This document shows positions 51,359 through 58,782 of a stretch of 64,000 bases of DNA, piece after piece. The number at the start of each line of letters is the position of its first letter. Positions within the stretch are counted from its first letter, which is position 1. This DNA is from Kibdelosporangium philippinense. GTDB taxonomy: Bacteria; Actinomycetota; Actinomycetes; Mycobacteriales; Pseudonocardiaceae. Where the stretch lies: assembly GCF_021390435.2 (NCBI RefSeq), contig NZ_JAJVCN010000003.1, positions 1,493,501 to 1,557,500 of the forward strand. The letters run 5' to 3'. A program made the position numbers and the translations under genes. The notes under the pieces are model-generated. The model was not told where the DNA came from and searched no databases. It saw nothing but the letters and a program-made list of their open reading frames with translations.

Positions 51359-52369
51359 GGTGATCTCAGCGACTTTCACGCGATCTTGCCGTGTTCGAAA
51401 TGCGTGAGGACAAGGGCGGCTTTGACGATGTCGCCGATCTTGCTGGGGCTGGCGGTGAGATGCCGCAGGCTGCGCCAGCGTCCGGTGAGCAGGGCGAAAC
51501 CACGTTCGCCCAGACACCGTAGGCCACGCAGCAGAGCGTTGCGTGTGCGGGTGTCCACGTCGAGGACCTGGCCATCGGCAGGCTGTTTGACCGGGGTGTG
51601 CACGCCGATGCCGGCACCGTCGTAGCCGCCATCGGCCAGCGTCGGCAGATCAAGGTGCGAGGCGGCCCAGTACAGCGCACCCAGCACATGCTCGCGCGCC
51701 ACGGTCAAGTCATGGAGTGAACCGGGCTCGACATCCGAGACCCACCACGGAAAACCGTCCGGCGCGCACAGCGCTTGGATGTTGCCGCCGTGCTCGCGGG
51801 CTTTGCCGGAGTACCACAGGTCGATCGGCTCGCCTTTCACGCTCAACGTTTTCTCGCTACAGCGATCGGCGGAGAAGACCTTTCCATCGAGGATCACGTA
51901 GGCCGTGCCCTCATCCTTGGCCCGCTGCAGGGCCTCATGCAGGTCCGGCGCCTGCTCGGCGAGCACGATGACGACCTCATCCAAGTAGCGGTAGCCGGTG
52001 GCGCGGGAGATGCCGTGATCGCGAGCCAGGGCGGGGACGTCGGTGTTCTGCCGGAACCAGCGCAGGCCCAGCACCGCGTGGCGAAAGCAGGTCAACGCCC
52101 TGCTGTTCTTGCGGGTGCCGCGTCGGCGGCGTTCGGCGTGCAGCAGCCGGCTGAGGTAGAGGGCCAGTTCACGCGGGACATCGAGCATGGCACGATACGC
52201 AATCACGGGGAGCCTTCTGGTCCGGACTTGATCTTCGCAATCCAGTTCTACCAAGGGCTCCCCGCCCATCTTTCCCCGGGTCTCACCACTCCCCAGTACA
52301 TCGACCAGCGCTCGTCCGAGCAGCTTCGCGGCTCAACAAACGAACCAGAATCTTGGTGAGATTACCTCA
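51356..52369. mobile_element. IS5-group insertion sequence (about 1.0 kb)
   Basis: The terminal inverted repeats are TGAGGTGATCTCAGC (51356-51370) and the reverse complement of GGTGAGATTACCTCA (52355-52369), 13 of 15 matching. It carries one transposase gene on the minus strand. No clean target duplication is seen, which fits a deletion at one side. Confidence 0.8.
51376..52206 (-). CDS. IS5-family (HARBI1-like) DDE transposase
   Basis: About 276 residues from GTG 52206; longer in-frame starts reach 52269. An HTH (ALARDHGISRATGYRYLDEV) precedes the DDE core: VILDGKVFSADRC, PWWVSDVEPGSLHDLTVAREH and LADGGYDGAG. The C-terminus is intact to the family's usual end, so the enzyme may be active. 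It lies inside the inverted repeats at 51356-52369 and interrupts the integrase. Confidence 0.93.
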   Translation of the reverse strand: MIAYRAMLDVPRELALYLSRLLHAERRRRGTRKNSRALTCFRHAVLGLRWFRQNTDVPALARDHGISRATGYRYLDEVVIVLAEQAPDLHEALQRAKDEGTAYVILDGKVFSADRCSEKTLSVKGEPIDLWYSGKAREHGGNIQALCAPDGFPWWVSDVEPGSLHDLTVAREHVLGALYWAASHLDLPTLADGGYDGAGIGVHTPVKQPADGQVLDVDTRTRNALLRGLRCLGERGFALLTGRWRSLRHLTASPSKIGDIVKAALVLTHFEHGKIA

Positions 52370-52428
52370 CTGATGTCACCCCAGTCACGCCAAGCACCGC
52401 TCAGGCGTTACGCGTCGCCATCGCCATC

Positions 52429-52809
52429 GTGGTCAGAGAGTCCGAAGTCCTGGCCGTATGCCGACGGGGTGACGACGGGGGCGGTATCTCATGGCAGTTC
52501 CCCGCCGGGATGATCAAGCCGGGCGTCAGGCCTGAGACGGTGGCCGTTCGCGAGACTCTTGCAGAGACAGGCGTGCATTGTGCCGTGGTGCGCATGCTCG
52601 GTAGTCGAGTGCACCCTGTTACCAACGTTCTGTGCGACTACGTGCTGTGCGAGTACCTGTCAGGCGACGCCGAGAACCGGGACGTGGTCGAGAATGTTAG
52701 CGTGACGTGGATCGAAAGGAAGAAGCTCACTCGGTTCATTCCGACCGATCGAATCTTTCCGCCAGTACGAGAAGCTTTGGAGGTCCCCAGTGAGTCAGCC
52801 GACTCCTGA
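52429..52809 (+). CDS. NUDIX-fold protein with a degraded Nudix box
   Basis: About 126 residues from GTG 52429. The fold is clear (SWQFPAGMIKPGV, HPVTNVLCDYVLCEYLSGD, VTWIERKKLTRFIP), but the box reads GMIKPGV...RETLAETGV: the Glu after G-x5 is Val and the first Glu of the REx2EE pair is Ala. Metal-dependent hydrolysis is probably lost or altered. The open frame continues upstream without a start (ALRVAIAIVV) to the IS edge, so the true start may be lost. It overlaps the next NUDIX gene by 20 bp and resembles it closely: a duplication with one diverged copy. Confidence 0.8.
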   Translation: MVRESEVLAVCRRGDDGGGISWQFPAGMIKPGVRPETVAVRETLAETGVHCAVVRMLGSRVHPVTNVLCDYVLCEYLSGDAENRDVVENVSVTWIERKKLTRFIPTDRIFPPVREALEVPSESADS

Positions 52810-53206
52810 CAATCCGCAACCCCCGATCGCCGCAGCGGTCATAGTCGACGGTGGAAAACTTCTATTGGTCCGGCGGCGCGTGAAGGAGGGTAGCCTTTCA
52901 TGGCAGTTTCCCGCTGGCGAAGTCGAGTCTAGCGAGACTGCGAGGGCAGCTGCCGTACGAGAAGCATTCGAGGAAACCGGCTTGACCGTGACTGACGTGA
53001 AAGTTCTTGGAGAGCGTGTTCATCCTGCGACCGGGCGCACCATGATCTATGTAGCGTGCGACATTGTATCCGGCGATGCCTATGTTAAGGATGACGAAGA
53101 ACTCGTAGAACTCACATGGACGCAGCGAGGGCAACTTACGGAGTACGTGCCGTATCCGTTCTTCGAACCTGTCCAGCAGTACGTAGACGAGTCTCTCACG
53201 CCATAG
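52790..53206 (+). CDS. NUDIX hydrolase
   Basis: A 138-residue protein from GTG 52790. The Nudix box is complete: GEVESSETARAAAVREAFEETGL. It begins AAAVIVDGGKLLLVRRRVKE and has SWQFPAGEVE, as in pyrophosphohydrolases of damaged nucleotides. It overlaps the degraded NUDIX copy before it and is followed by a strong terminator. It is carried by the tRNA-Arg element. The substrate is unknown. Confidence 0.9.
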   Translation: MSQPTPDNPQPPIAAAVIVDGGKLLLVRRRVKEGSLSWQFPAGEVESSETARAAAVREAFEETGLTVTDVKVLGERVHPATGRTMIYVACDIVSGDAYVKDDEELVELTWTQRGQLTEYVPYPFFEPVQQYVDESLTP

Positions 53207-53207
53207 A

Positions 53208-53249
53208 AAGCGGCCCCGACACAGAGTCGCGTCTGCGTCGGGGCCGCTT
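53208..53249 (+). terminator. perfect 13-bp hairpin after the NUDIX pair
   Basis: AAGCGGCCCCGAC (53208-53220) pairs with GTCGGGGCCGCTT (53237-53249) around 16 nt, directly after the second NUDIX stop. The flanking AA/TT adds to termination. Confidence 0.85.
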
Positions 53250-53276
53250 GTCTATTGCCATCCAGGAAGTCAACTC

Positions 53277-53654
53277 TTAAATACGAAAGCTGCGTTTAAT
53301 CCAATCGCCCTCAGGCTGCGCTTTTGGCACATTCACATCCCGCACGTCCACATATCCTTTATTGTTGTAAAAATTCACCTGAACCAAGCCGACCCACCAC
53401 CATTTAGTTGCCGATGCACAATTCTGGTAGTTCGGATTATCCGGGTCCGCTTGCATCCCCAAGTGTCCCGTTTGCACATCTTTACCTTTTTCATTTTTAC
53501 CAATGAAGATCAAGCTTGTTATATCCTTATTCGGCGTGCAGACCGTAAGCTGTTGACCATTCGTACCGGCAAACGCCTGGCCGGACATGGCAGTCAAGCC
53601 GCCTAGTGACAGAATTGCCACCGCAAATGCGGAGATGGTGCGGCGAATAAGCAA
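53277..53654 (-). CDS. small secreted protein, unknown (A+T-richer)
   Basis: About 125 residues from TTG 53654, preceded by GGAGGATGAGG; an in-frame GTG at 53687 would add 11 residues before the signal. The signal peptide (RRTISAFAVAILSLGGLTAM and AFA) is clear. The mature part has two cysteines and an aromatic patch WWWVGLVQVNFYNN. No known domain is found. Codon use is less G+C-rich than the chromosome, as for the gene at 54042, which suggests foreign origin. It could be a secreted effector, inhibitor or matrix protein. Function is unknown. Confidence 0.7.
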   Translation of the reverse strand: MLIRRTISAFAVAILSLGGLTAMSGQAFAGTNGQQLTVCTPNKDITSLIFIGKNEKGKDVQTGHLGMQADPDNPNYQNCASATKWWWVGLVQVNFYNNKGYVDVRDVNVPKAQPEGDWIKRSFRI

Positions 53655-54041
53655 AACCTCATCCTCCAAAAACCGAGTCAGGTTCACAGTTTTACATCTA
53701 TGCGGCTGGAGTCTATTAGAGCTTTCGTGTCGGTGAGGGCGGATCTTTCGAATCTTGCGCTTCTTGACACGCTGAAATGCCCGTAAGTCTCAAGACCGCG
53801 ATGAATACTGAGGGCTGGGACACACTCTTCGTACTCTGGTGCTTTTACTGTAGCTCAGCTCTCGCAACGCTACGCCCCTCCCAGGGGCGACTGCGAGCGA
53901 CGGGCGAGGCCTCACTGACATGTTAAAGGGGGCCAACCCCTACAACTGCTCCCCGGAAGTCATCGGATCAACTAACGGGGAGCAATTCACAAACCCGGCG
54001 ACCCCTGCACACACGAAAATGGGCAGCAACAAATCAGCTGC
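53655..54041. other. A+T-richer gap between the two secreted-protein genes
   Basis: About 390 bp with no recognisable gene. It holds a hairpin (53947-53984), and the promoter of the minus-strand gene at 53277 must lie near 53660-53720. Confidence 0.5.
53947..53984 (-). terminator. hairpin downstream of the 82-residue secreted protein
   Basis: TGCTCCCCG (53947-53955) pairs with CGGGGAGCA (53976-53984); it lies about 60 bp past the stop of the minus-strand gene at 54042. Confidence 0.6.
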
Positions 54042-54290
54042 CTAGTGGCTCGTGTTGTCCCGGAACCAAATGTTCTTGCCGCTGCAATAGTAGTACTCGT
54101 CGTACTGGTTGGGGTAACCCTCATCTCGATTGAAAACGGCGCTTATTTTTTGGCAATTCCGTTCAGTTTCGTAGGGCCCGATTAGCTTGTTTACGAAGGT
54201 ATCAGCGGATGCTACGGAGGTCTGCATGCCGACCACCACAACTGCAAGACAAGCAGCGATAGTCATCACCCGGGCCACGGCGTGTTTCAC
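54042..54290 (-). CDS. small secreted protein (82 aa), unknown
   Basis: Starts at GTG 54290 after GCGAGGA. The signal peptide (VMTIAACLAVVVVGMQTSVASA) is clear. The mature part of about 52 residues has two cysteines (NCQKI, YYCSG) and many aromatic and polar residues. It has no known domain. With the protein at 53277 it forms a pair of short secreted products in a low-G+C patch of the mobile element. Function is unknown. Confidence 0.7.
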   Translation of the reverse strand: MKHAVARVMTIAACLAVVVVGMQTSVASADTFVNKLIGPYETERNCQKISAVFNRDEGYPNQYDEYYYCSGKNIWFRDNTSH

Positions 54291-54401
54291 AAAGTCCTCG
54301 CTTCAAAACTAGATCAAAATAACGATCGGAACCTAGAGTAACGTCAGCACGTTCGGCAACGGATCCGCTCCGAAAGGCGAACTTACGCCACTCACGGAAC
54401 T

Positions 54402-54677
54402 TTATTGAGCGCAATGATGCTCGTGCGGCCCGATCAGCGATCTCCCGGAAATTGCGGGCACCGACAGCACCGACAGCACCGACAGCACCGACAGCACCGA
54501 CAGCACCGACAGCACCGCGCCAATATCGTGCCGGACACCCCGTGGATCACGCGGATCAGGCACACCGGCAAGAAGATCAACCAGCAACCCAACCTCGGCC
54601 AAGCCCGTCTCCCACAACGGATCAGGCTGCTCGGCAACGGCCAGCACGGGCGAACATGGGGCATGCGACGCTGACAA
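54402..54677 (-). pseudogene. ISAs1-family transposase N-terminal remnant
   Basis: The minus-strand frame reads LLVDLLAGVPDPRDPRGVRH, the ISAs1 N-terminal signature, then runs into the Val-Leu-Ser repeat array and ends. The catalytic DDE part is absent. Confidence 0.7.
54458..54517. repeat. 9-bp tandem repeat GCACCGACA, 6.7 copies
   Basis: Six exact copies (54458-54511) plus six bases of a seventh. On the minus strand they encode (Val-Leu-Ser)n in the transposase remnant. Confidence 0.95.
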
Positions 54678-54851
54678 CGGTGGCCTTCATCCTGATGACG
54701 ATCGTGGCGCAGGAACCTTGATCATCCCAGGCCGAAGGCCACCACTCATGTCCGCAGCCGCACATCACACACGTCCACACCGGACTTCACACCAAGATCA
54801 CAGACTTTGACGTTCCCCTGCCCTACGACCCCACAAAGATCACACTCGCTT

Positions 54852-55145
54852 CTACCACTCGGATTGCAGCAAGTCAGCGAGCCGCTCCCGCACAACACCG
54901 GAGTGAAGCAATTCGGGCAAGTCGACTCCGCCAACGGACATGCGCGTGCTTGCAACCTGCTCGACCGTATCGGCTGGAAGCTCATCAAGCAGTTCGATGG
55001 AACGCATTGCCCATTCCTTGGCGATACTGAATGGGTGCCGATCGCTGCCGCTGTACTCGGTCCGGTAGCGACAAGCCAAAGCATAGGCAGTCTCTGCAGC
55101 CGCCCGCTTGTCACCGACCACCTCCCGCTCGAACGCAGCTTCCAA
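54852..55145 (-). CDS. hypothetical protein, 5' end probably cut by IS630
   Basis: 97 residues from TTG 55145. Helical and acidic (RAAAETAYALACRYRTEYSG, SIELLDELPADTVEQ). The same frame continues upstream as SSQPVSLEELEAAFEREVV before reaching the IS630 left end at 55177, and no good start lies between, so the native start was probably lost on insertion. No domain is recognised. Confidence 0.5.
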   Translation of the reverse strand: MEAAFEREVVGDKRAAAETAYALACRYRTEYSGSDRHPFSIAKEWAMRSIELLDELPADTVEQVASTRMSVGGVDLPELLHSGVVRERLADLLQSEW

Positions 55146-55176
55146 CTCTTCGAGCGATACAGGTTGGCTACTGACG

Positions 55177-56337
55177 TTGAAAGGTCAGGGTCTTAGGGCG
55201 GATTGGTAGTCAGGATGAGGCCGGTCTCGGCGATGAAGGCATCGATGAGGCCAGGGCGGTACTGCATCTTCTTGAGCCGGGTTTTCACCAGGATGGTGAG
55301 TTGGTCGATGCTGCGGGCGGCGAGGTTGCCCAGGCCGCGTTTCAGGTTCGACCACACGCCTTCCACCGGGTTCAGCTCCGGTGCGTAGGTCGGGAACCGG
55401 TAGACCGTCAGCCAACTCCGGGCAGTAATCAGCTTCTGCATCACCGCGTCGTGGTGAGCGGTCAAGTTGTCCCACACGAGCACGACCGGCCCGCCCAACT
55501 GCTGATGCGCGGCATCCAGCAGGGCGGCGTAGTCGGTCTCCCGGAACCCTTTCTTCTCGCCCTTGCGGCCGTGGTGGGTGATCGTGCGGTAGATCAGCCG
55601 GGTGCGCTGGCCGGGTTTGATACAGATCAGTCCGGCGATCGAGACTCGGCCGGATCCCGTGCCCGACACGGTGACGATCGGGGTGTGGCCGCGGCGGGAC
55701 CAGGTGCGTGCCTTCGGCGGCCTCAGTGATTGGCCGGCTTCGTCTTCGAAGACGAGCCACGCGTCCTGCTCCCGCCGGGTTGTTCCACCTGTGGCCAGGT
55801 CTCCTTCACCCAGGTGGCGATGGCTTCGTTGTCGCGCTCGGCGGCTCGATGCACCGGCACTTGCGGACTCCACCCGAGCCGGTGCAGCAGATAGGACACG
55901 CCCCGCGGGGTGTAGGAGATGCGAAACAGCGTCCGGATGAGCTGCGCTACCCGTGCCAATGTCCAGCGCTGGTCCTCATTCCAGCCATACGCCGCGGGCC
56001 CGGCGTCCAATGCGGACTGCAACCGCACCAACTGCTGTGCGGTCAGCTTGCACGGCCCGCCGGCCGCGCCGTGCGAAGCCAGCGCCGCCGTGCCGCCGCG
56101 CATCCAGTCCCGTCGCCAGGCATAGGCCGACTTCGTCGAGACCCGCAGCCGGTCGGCGACCTCGACCGCGCTGATTCCGCGAGCGAACAGTTCGGCTGCC
56201 TGCAGGCGCACCGCCTCGCGTTTGGCTCGTCCTTGAGCGGTCAGGCCACCACCGTCTGGATATCGCATCTCATCGGCGTAGACCACACCTCATCGAACAC
56301 CGCGACGACACGCCGAAGCCAGACCCTAAGCTTTCAA
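55177..56337. mobile_element. IS630-family insertion sequence (about 1.16 kb)
   Basis: The ends TTGAAAGGTCAGGGTCT (55177-55193) and the reverse complement of AGACCCTAAGCTTTCAA (56321-56337) match at 15 of 17 positions. It contains a two-frame transposase on the minus strand. A clear TA duplication was not seen at these ends. Confidence 0.8.
55193..56268 (-). CDS. IS630-family transposase in two frames (-1 shift)
   Basis: The first frame (from ATG 56268; in-frame starts reach 56286) holds the HTH part: GISAVEVADRLRVSTKSAYA and TLARVAQLIRTLFRISYTP. It ends at 55723. The second frame, entered by a shift of -1 near 55760 at CCCGGCGGGAG, holds the DDE set: LVFEDEAGQSL, VVLVWDNLTAHHD and ELNPVEGVWS, to 55193. 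IS630 elements commonly need such a shift to make the full enzyme, so this is likely programmed rather than damage. Confidence 0.88.
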
Positions 56338-56378
56338 TCTCGGGTAGTCATGTGGTCAATCACATCCAGCTCCGACAG

Positions 56379-56888
56379 TCAGTAGGCAAGCTTTTCAGCG
56401 AGCGTTTCGTACTCGAACTGCTCTTCCTCGCCGAACCACAGGCCTACTTCGTACTTGGCCTCGTCAGAGTTACCGGATGCGTGCACGAGGTTCATCACGG
56501 CCTTTCCGCTAACCTCCGATGACGCTTTGGTCTGGTGCGCATAATCGCCCCGCACCGTGCCCGGCGCGGCAAGGTTTGGATACGTAGCACCGATGATTTG
56601 GCGCACCTTCGCGACTGCGTCAACACCTTCGAGGACCAACGCGATAACCGGCCCGGTCTGCATGAACTTGGCAGTCGAATTATAGATGTCGGCGCCGAGA
56701 CGCTCTTCAAGGTCAAAGTAGTGCTTACGGGTGAATTCAGCATCTAGTTGTGCCATCTTCACGCCGACGATCTTCAGCACGGCATCTTCGAACCGCGTAA
56801 TGATGCGGCCCGCCAGGCCACGAGCAACAGCATCGGGCTTGAGCAGAACGAGAGTCCGTTCCACACCGAGGTCCGGCGAGTCAGCCAT
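56379..56888 (-). CDS. ndk: nucleoside diphosphate kinase, divergent
   Basis: 169 residues, about 30 longer than a typical actinobacterial Ndk (about 136). The start ERTLVLLKPDAVARGLAGRI, the binding residues GATYPNLAAPGTVRGDY and the active histidine in NLVHASGNSDEAKYEV are all present, so catalysis is expected. The C-terminus is extended with acidic residues. It transfers phosphate between NTPs and NDPs. Finding an ndk in an integrative element with NUDIX genes is unusual; the chromosome should have its own copy elsewhere. Confidence 0.92.
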   Translation of the reverse strand: MADSPDLGVERTLVLLKPDAVARGLAGRIITRFEDAVLKIVGVKMAQLDAEFTRKHYFDLEERLGADIYNSTAKFMQTGPVIALVLEGVDAVAKVRQIIGATYPNLAAPGTVRGDYAHQTKASSEVSGKAVMNLVHASGNSDEAKYEVGLWFGEEEQFEYETLAEKLAY

Positions 56889-57028
56889 AATGTTTCCTTC
56901 CGCGATGGACGAGTCATTCGAATTCTACCGGTGCACTGTCAGCGTGGTTCCAGCGGCGCCACACATCCAGCGAGCCAAGTCATCGACGAATTGTATCCAC
57001 GTACCGAAATCTTGAAATCGTCAACATA

Positions 57029-57911
57029 GAGCGTTATTCATGAGGGTTACCAGCCGAGTCGATAGAACTCGAGCGATGTGATGATCCGGATGATGTTGGG
57101 GAGCTCGGAAAGGCGTCCTCGATAGCCGGTCGCAATCATCTTCCAGTTCTTGATATGCGCGATGCATCGCTCGACGGCGGATCGAAGTGAGGAGATGAAT
57201 TTATTGTTCACCTTGTCGTCAGCCGAGAGCTCGCCGCCCTGTGGCTTTTTGCGAGGCGTAATCGTGTGAGTGCCCTGATAGGCAGGGTCACCGATGACTG
57301 AGGTCTCGGCCAGAAGATCTTCCCAGTCACACTCGGCGAACGCTTTCCGGTCATGCATCGAGCCAGGCAGAGGGGCGGATATTCCCAGCAGGCCTCCCTC
57401 CGTATCGGCGGCGACCTGGATGTTCAGCCCCGCGCGGCGCCGCTTGCCGGAGAAGTTGTCTTCGTGACCAGCACGGTTGCCGGTCGGGACATCGGTTCCG
57501 TCGACCAGGACGAGCCGGCCGCGGATGGCCTCCTTGAGGTTTGGAATGTGCAGGCACAGGGCCTGCCCAATCAATGGGAGAATGCCTCGATAGATCCGCG
57601 ATACGGTCGACTGACTGACGCCGAACAGATCGCCCACGGCCGCCTGGTTCAGATTCTGTCGGACGTACACCAAAGTGATCACGACAGCGCGATACAGTCC
57701 CACGGTCGGAGGCCACGCTTGGTTCTCATGGCATTGGATGATCTGCCAGATGCGCGCGACAAGCTCCTGGATCTGGTCAGCAGCAAGCCCTGTAGTAGAC
57801 TGATAACGCAACGACCCCGCCTGTAAGTTGTCTTCTGCGAGAGGAAAACGATCTTACTTGCCTGGGGTCGTTGTCCTATTTTGAGGTGATCAAGTCGCCA
57901 GAATAACGCTC
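57029..57911. mobile_element. IS5-type insertion sequence (about 0.88 kb)
   Basis: Terminal inverted repeats GAGCGTTATTC (57029-57039) and GAATAACGCTC (57901-57911) are perfect, flanked by a 3-bp direct repeat ATA (57026-57028 and 57912-57914). It has a single minus-strand transposase gene. Confidence 0.9.
57047..57811 (-). CDS. IS5-family (HARBI1-like) DDE transposase
   Basis: 254 residues. An HTH (NQAAVGDLFGVSQSTVSRIY) is followed by the DDE core: LVLVDGTDVPTG, LPGSMHDRKAF and VIGDPAYQG, then VERCIAHIKNWK. It appears intact inside perfect inverted repeats, so it may be active. It lies 135 bp upstream of the ndk start. Confidence 0.93.
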   Translation of the reverse strand: MRYQSTTGLAADQIQELVARIWQIIQCHENQAWPPTVGLYRAVVITLVYVRQNLNQAAVGDLFGVSQSTVSRIYRGILPLIGQALCLHIPNLKEAIRGRLVLVDGTDVPTGNRAGHEDNFSGKRRRAGLNIQVAADTEGGLLGISAPLPGSMHDRKAFAECDWEDLLAETSVIGDPAYQGTHTITPRKKPQGGELSADDKVNNKFISSLRSAVERCIAHIKNWKMIATGYRGRLSELPNIIRIITSLEFYRLGW

Positions 57912-58003
57912 ATAGGACATGATTCACCCACACCGTGATCTTCGAGCCCCCGCACGGCACCCGGCCAACGCCGTCCAATGTGGACAGCATGCATGTCGTA
58001 AGC

Positions 58004-58061
58004 CGTGTTGCAAGTCGTGTTGCGAACTGCCGGTCAGTAGTGACTCTAAGGGCCGTGTTGC
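58004..58061. repeat. three CGTGTTGC sites near attR
   Basis: CGTGTTGCAAGT (58004), CGTGTTGCGAAC (58016) and CGTGTTGCGGGG (58054) repeat the motif found before the integrase at 50912. Such sites by both ends fit integrase arm or excisionase binding. Confidence 0.5.
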
Positions 58062-58119
58062 GGGGTCGGCGCCACACTAAGGCCCTGGTAGACACTGGTG
58101 ATCCAACGGAAAGACACAT

Positions 58120-58162
58120 TCCTAAACCGTGTGTCGCAGGTTCGATTCCTGCCGGGGGCACT
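58120..58162 (+). repeat. attR: 43-bp copy of the tRNA-Arg 3' end
   Basis: Identical to 50762-50804. It carries only the tRNA 3' part, so no functional tRNA is made here. Similarity continues for 12 bases after one extra T. It marks the right end of the integrative element. Confidence 0.93.
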
Positions 58163-58782
58163 CGTCTTTCACCGGGCGAACTGGCCTTCTACCAGCAGCA
58201 ATGCCGGTAGAGGGCCTTTATTGTCTCGACCGTCCCCAGTGTCGGCCACCGGACTCCCCGCGGATGGAGCAGTCGGCAGGTTGGCTACCGGCATCCGGTC
58301 GCCGTCCCGACCGGGTATCGGCAGCCGAACTCGTCCGGGCACGCCGGTACGCACGTCAACCGCTGAGCGACTGGCCCCGGCTGCTTGACGGCAGGGCAGA
58401 CCACTCGTCTCCCCAACCGATCAAGCCAAGGAGTTCTACATATCCCAGGCTGTCCACGCGGAGTGCGGAACTCCCGCGGAGTACAGGCGATCAGGGACAC
58501 TCTCGTCGGCTCCGAAACTCATCGTGTTCCCGGAACTGGACCCCTTAGGACGCTCCTCCATAAATCCTGGTGCATGACGGGCAAGTGCGAGGGGAAGTTC
58601 AGGGGCGTTCAACGCCGCCAGGGTGGCCTTCACGGCGTGCGGCCCCGCAACAGGAGGGACTGACGCGGCCTCCTGTGGCTGACCCTGAGTATTCATGGCG
58701 ATCTTGATTCGGGCGCCGTGTCGGAACAGGGAAAAGTGCTCCTGAGCTGGGAAGATGAGGTTGCTAATGCCTGTTCTTACCC
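58163..58782. other. gene-poor stretch between attR and IS1380
   Basis: About 620 bp. The only candidate is a minus-strand frame at 58436-58696. The rest has no clear gene or hairpin. Confidence 0.4.
58436..58696 (-). CDS. doubtful small hypothetical protein (86 aa)
   Basis: Starts at ATG 58696. The first half (GPHAVKATLAALNAPELPLA) reads like a helical small regulatory protein, but the second half looks random, so it may be a truncated or shifted remnant. No clear ribosome site was found and no partner gene is adjacent. Confidence 0.25.
   Translation of the reverse strand: MNTQGQPQEAASVPPVAGPHAVKATLAALNAPELPLALARHAPGFMEERPKGSSSGNTMSFGADESVPDRLYSAGVPHSAWTAWDM

Noticed and set aside
54746..55114. 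A cysteine-rich minus-strand frame (CDLC, VCDL)
   Set aside because: It overlaps the better candidate at 54852 in another frame, and the Cys spacing does not fit a zinc fold I know.
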